Shown here: one piece after another, positions 61,501 to 64,000 of the stretch | How the letters are laid out: the number at the start of each line of letters is the position of its first letter | Numbering within the stretch: position 1 is the stretch's first letter | Notes under the pieces: model-generated | The model's database searches: none | What the model was told of the DNA's origin: nothing | The model's input: only the letters and a program-made list of their open reading frames with translations | Source of the DNA: Icerya purchasi | Taxonomy: Eukaryota > Arthropoda > Insecta > Hemiptera > Monophlebidae | Reading direction: 5' to 3' | Length of the DNA: 64,000 bases | Assembly (NCBI GenBank): GCA_039619475.1 | Contig: CM077116.1 | Location: forward strand, 106,065,164 to 106,129,163 | Translations under genes and position numbers: made by a program

Positions 61501-62250
61501 ATGGCAAAAGGTAAAACATTGGCTGAAAGACAGTTAAGTGAATCAAGCTCATCGAGTACTAGTTATAAAAAAACTTTACATCGAGGAGACTGATACTGAA
61601 GCATCATCAGTTTCAGAAGGAATTAAAAGTTTACCAGCGGACATGACGGAATCTAAAAAAATTGTTTTCTTTCTTATCCGACAGGTACGATGATATTGTG
61701 AAATTGAATACATAACTGACTGAGGAAATAAAAGCTTTGCGCGAGGCAAGTGGCCACTCTCAAAGGACAGGTGCAGAAGAAAGACAATGAAATCAAACAA
61801 TTGAAAAACGTAATAAACGAGATTGACCAATAGTCACGTCGGGAAAATGTCGAATTCCACGGAATTACAGAGAATCACAATGGAAATCTTACGGACATTG
61901 TTATCCAAGTGGAAAACAAATTAAATGTTGTCATTGACGAAAAGGATATCATGGCAGTTCATCGTCTTCCAGCAAAACATACAAAATTGCCTAGACCGAT
62001 AATAGTTAAAACGGGGAGACGGTTAGCTGATCAAATACCGGAAAACAGAAGGCAAACTACAATTCTGGACAATGACATAACTCACTCTGGGAGTTCGTTG
62101 AAAGTTTACGTTAATGAGAATTTGTCAAGGTACTACAAACATCTGTTCTGGCAAACAAAATAAAAAGCTAGAACGATGAATTACAATTTTGTATGGACAA
62201 AGAGAGGAAAAATTTTCGTCCGTAAAACCGAACAGTCATGGTAAAGGAAG
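61501..62250 (+). pseudogene. LINE ORF1 relic, coiled-coil type (CR1/L2-like)
   Basis: Starts at ATG 61501 (MAKGKTLAERQLSESSSSST). After frameshifts in 61570-61740 it reads as a heptad-like segment, ATLKGQVQKKDNEIKQLKNV (about 61750-61810), followed by SRRENVEFHGI (about 61835; a TAG precedes it in place of the usual residue). The open stretch from 61909 follows: ENKLNVVIDEKDIMAVHRLP, RPIIVKTGRRLADQIPE and LKVYVNENLSRYYKHLFW, with a stop at 62161. Beyond it NYNFVWTKRGKIFVRKTEQ continues the same domain to about 62230. The coiled coil, the SRREN motif, the DIxxxHRLP motif and the VxVNENL...LFW segment are typical of ORF1 proteins of CR1/L2-type LINEs, which bind RNA as oligomers. No ORF2 follows: the next recognised feature, at 62800, is a mariner on the other strand. 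Confidence 0.75.
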
Positions 62251-62799
62251 AAGATGACTTAAATAGATTAAGTTAGAATATAAATCAACAATGATTTTGA
62301 GATTACGCAGATTTATGTCGTTACTATTTTACGTACGGAATAAGGGTATGTGTATTTTCGTATGAGTGCGGGATTGTGTTTGATCAGATACGCAGGCGGT
62401 AGGGCAGTGAGAAGGAGGTGTACAGAAATAAAGCTGATGATAAAAATGTGTGCGAATAGTAAAAGCAATAGTGACTACAAAGTGTGAAGTACTGATAAGG
62501 AACAAGCGGTTGCTTAGTATTATAATGACGGCAGGGGTAAAGAACCTCGTTGCGGAGAGGAATCAGAGTTCAAATGAAAGTTGATGGTGAAGGGGATATG
62601 GTGGAAGATCGAAACGAAACTGAGTACACTGGCGGATGTGGAAGACAGCGAAAAGGCAGGGAGGGTGTAAGTATGCAGGTATCAAGTTTGGATCTCGTGC
62701 AGTGGTGAACGGAAGAGCGTGAGCGATGGTACGTGGCTTTTTGACTATGTGCTTGCAGTACCGCCTGCGTTCACTAGCTTTAAGGTGTGGTTATGTTGA
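62251..62799. other. Noncoding stretch, G-rich plus strand
   Basis: No gene or ORF2 remnant recognised between the LINE ORF1 and the mariner fragment. The plus strand is unusually rich in G and A (GGAGGTG, GTGAAGGGGATATGG), unlike its neighbours. Confidence 0.4.
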
Positions 62800-63209
62800 G
62801 CAGCAATTTGAAGACGATTTTCTTTGTTGTTTTCCGTAAGTTCGTGAGGCACTCAGGTTCCCAATTTTTCGGCAAATCCCATCGAGTAGAGATGATTGGG
62901 AATCATCTTTTGATCGCAGTTCATTTTGTCGGCTAATTCACGACTTGTTTGGCGACCGTCCTCTTTCAAAAGTGCCTTGAGACGCTCTTCATCGAATTCT
63001 GAAGGTCTTCCGCTACGGGGCGTGTTGTCGAGGTCAAAGTCGTCGTTTTTGAACTTCGCAAACCATTTCCGTGCTGTAGACTCGCCTATAACACCTTTTC
63101 CGTACACCTCGCAAATATTCTGGGCTGCTTCGGTTGCTTTTTGATCCCGATGAAATGCGAAGAAGAGCAGGTGTCGGAAATGCTGATTTTCGCCTCTTGG
63201 GAATTCCAT
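62800..63209 (-). pseudogene. mariner transposase, N-terminal DNA-binding half
   Basis: From ATG at 63209: MEFPRGENQHFRHLLFFAFH, then AAQNICEVYGKGVIGESTAR, KWFAKFKNDDFDLDN, PRSGRPSEFDEERLKALLKE, SRELADKMNCDQKMIPNHLY and MGFAEKLGT, then TGA at 62853-62855. This covers both helix-turn-helix motifs and the linker with its GRP motif, the part that binds the terminal repeats. After the TGA the same frame continues VPHELTENNKENRLQIAAQ to about 62795, so the stop is a point change in the conserved Trp of the W-V-P-H-E-L segment, not the natural end. The whole catalytic DDD region is missing downstream. The fragment is about 119 codons, or about 137 with the extension, against about 345 for a full transposase. 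Apart from the stop it is open, which suggests a fairly recent insertion followed by truncation. Confidence 0.9.
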
Positions 63210-63439
63210 TTCTAAGCCTGAAAAATGATGAAAAATTAAATTGTTCAAAAAAACAAAAAACACACTTTTGTAGAGCAGAAAAATCACTTTATAATAAATA
63301 CAAACAGTTTGCTAAACAAAAAACAAATAGTTTAAATGAAACTCTTCGAAAAAAACGCTATGAACTTATTTCTCAACCTATTAAATAACCTTACGTTTCA
63401 AATATAACTTCACTAATACAGTACCGGGGTAAACATAGC

Positions 63440-64000
63440 TTGTTGAACTATAGTGATATTAAAAAATGGACTGATAATATAAACGGCTTATTTAATCTAA
63501 ACAATTCACTAAAAATTAACACCGAATTATTTCATGTGTTGCACTTAAACATAAGAAGTGTTAAGCGTAATTGGGATGAATTTATAAGTTATATTCACGA
63601 GACAACTTTAAGCATTATTGTATTAGCAGAAATAAATATAAAAGAGAATGAATTAAATTTATATAATATAGTAGGCTACACGAGCATTGGACTTCAAAGA
63701 CCATTGGGATATAACGGGAGAATACTTGTATTTGTAAATGACAAATTTAAATGCAATATTCAGGAAGTAAATAATAGGCCGAGTATGAATCTGGTTACAT
63801 TCAGTTTTTAAAAATAAAATGGGAAGTAAGCGAGGGTAAAAATGTAACTAAATATAAACCTAAAAATGAATGGATGAGTCAAGAAATAATAAATTTCATG
63901 AAAATTTGGGATCAGTATTTCAAACTTAGTAAAGGAAATAGCTAACTAGTATGCGATATAAAAAACTTTTCAGAAAATACCGAAATGTAGTTAAAACAGA
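63440..64000 (+). pseudogene. LINE endonuclease fragment with internal deletion, runs off the window
   Basis: The plus strand reads LFHVLHLNIRSVKRNWDEFI (about 63528), LSIIVLAEINIKENELNLYN (catalytic Glu region; the usual T of LTE is A) and NGRILVFVNDKFKC, which is the first half of an AP-type endonuclease of a CR1/Jockey-type LINE. After the stop at 63809-63811 the next readable segment is KPKNEWMSQEIINFMKIWDQ (about 63861), normally found in the linker after the endonuclease, followed by KKLFRKYRNVVKT at the window edge. The GDxN and SDH motifs that should lie between are absent, so about 100 or more codons have been lost. Sequence style and AT-content resemble the CR1-like LINE at 10.06-12.17 kb. 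The remainder lies beyond 64000. Confidence 0.7.

Overview
The window looks like non-genic, repeat-rich chromosome from an animal, most likely an arthropod and probably an insect. It is AT-rich. I found no convincing host exon, rRNA or tRNA gene, CRISPR array or bacterial-type operon. What can be recognised is a crowd of decayed transposable elements of the kinds common in insects: Jockey-, R1-, I-, RTE- and CR1-like LINEs, mariner and hAT DNA transposons, tRNA-derived SINEs, short non-autonomous inverted-repeat elements, and a relic of a family B DNA polymerase of the Polinton/Maverick or adintovirus type. The host lineage cannot be fixed from the sequence. CpG-dense stretches (for example 26-31 kb) would suit a weakly methylated insect genome, but that is inference.

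Layout. 1.6-3.2 kb: broken protein-primed-type DNA polymerase B on the minus strand, with a 373-bp inverted-repeat element (2578-2950) sitting at a large internal deletion. 8.0-13.7 kb: three copies of one SINE family, an RTE-like RT fragment, and a CR1-like LINE (10.06-12.17 kb) that carries one of the SINEs, flanked by a 12-bp target-site duplication. 14.6-17.8 kb: mariner C-terminal remnant, then a Jockey-like LINE ending in poly(A). 18.3 kb: a second, poly(A)-tailed tRNA-like SINE. 24.5-25.3 kb: an 820-bp element with about 77-bp terminal inverted repeats. 30.8-34.8 kb: a minus-strand LINE relic (endonuclease plus RT), then a plus-strand I/LOA-like LINE with RNase H and an (AAC)n end. 34.9-36.5 kb: a noncoding repeat that returns at 50.6-51.3 kb.

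38.1-43.1 kb is a nest of insertions. A hAT transposase relic (39.27-43.06 kb) is split by a LINE 3' tail and by a 1,951-bp R1-like LINE bounded by a perfect 10-bp duplication. A 1,036-bp I-like fragment with its own 8-10-bp duplication lies just upstream. 44.9-50.6 kb holds the best preserved element, a nearly full-length I-clade-like LINE on the minus strand. Its ORF1 and its ORF2 (endonuclease, RT, RNase H, C-terminal Cys/His motif) are each open except for isolated stop codons and show no frameshift.

58.2-64.0 kb: two different minus-strand LINE fragments, a coiled-coil-type LINE ORF1, the N-terminal half of a mariner transposase, and a LINE endonuclease fragment that runs off the window.

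None of these elements looks able to move by itself as read here. The order of nesting gives a partial history: hAT is older than the R1-like LINE, the CR1-like LINE is older than its SINE, and the polymerase relic is probably older than the inverted-repeat element. Family names rest on motifs read by eye from the translation, not on searches.
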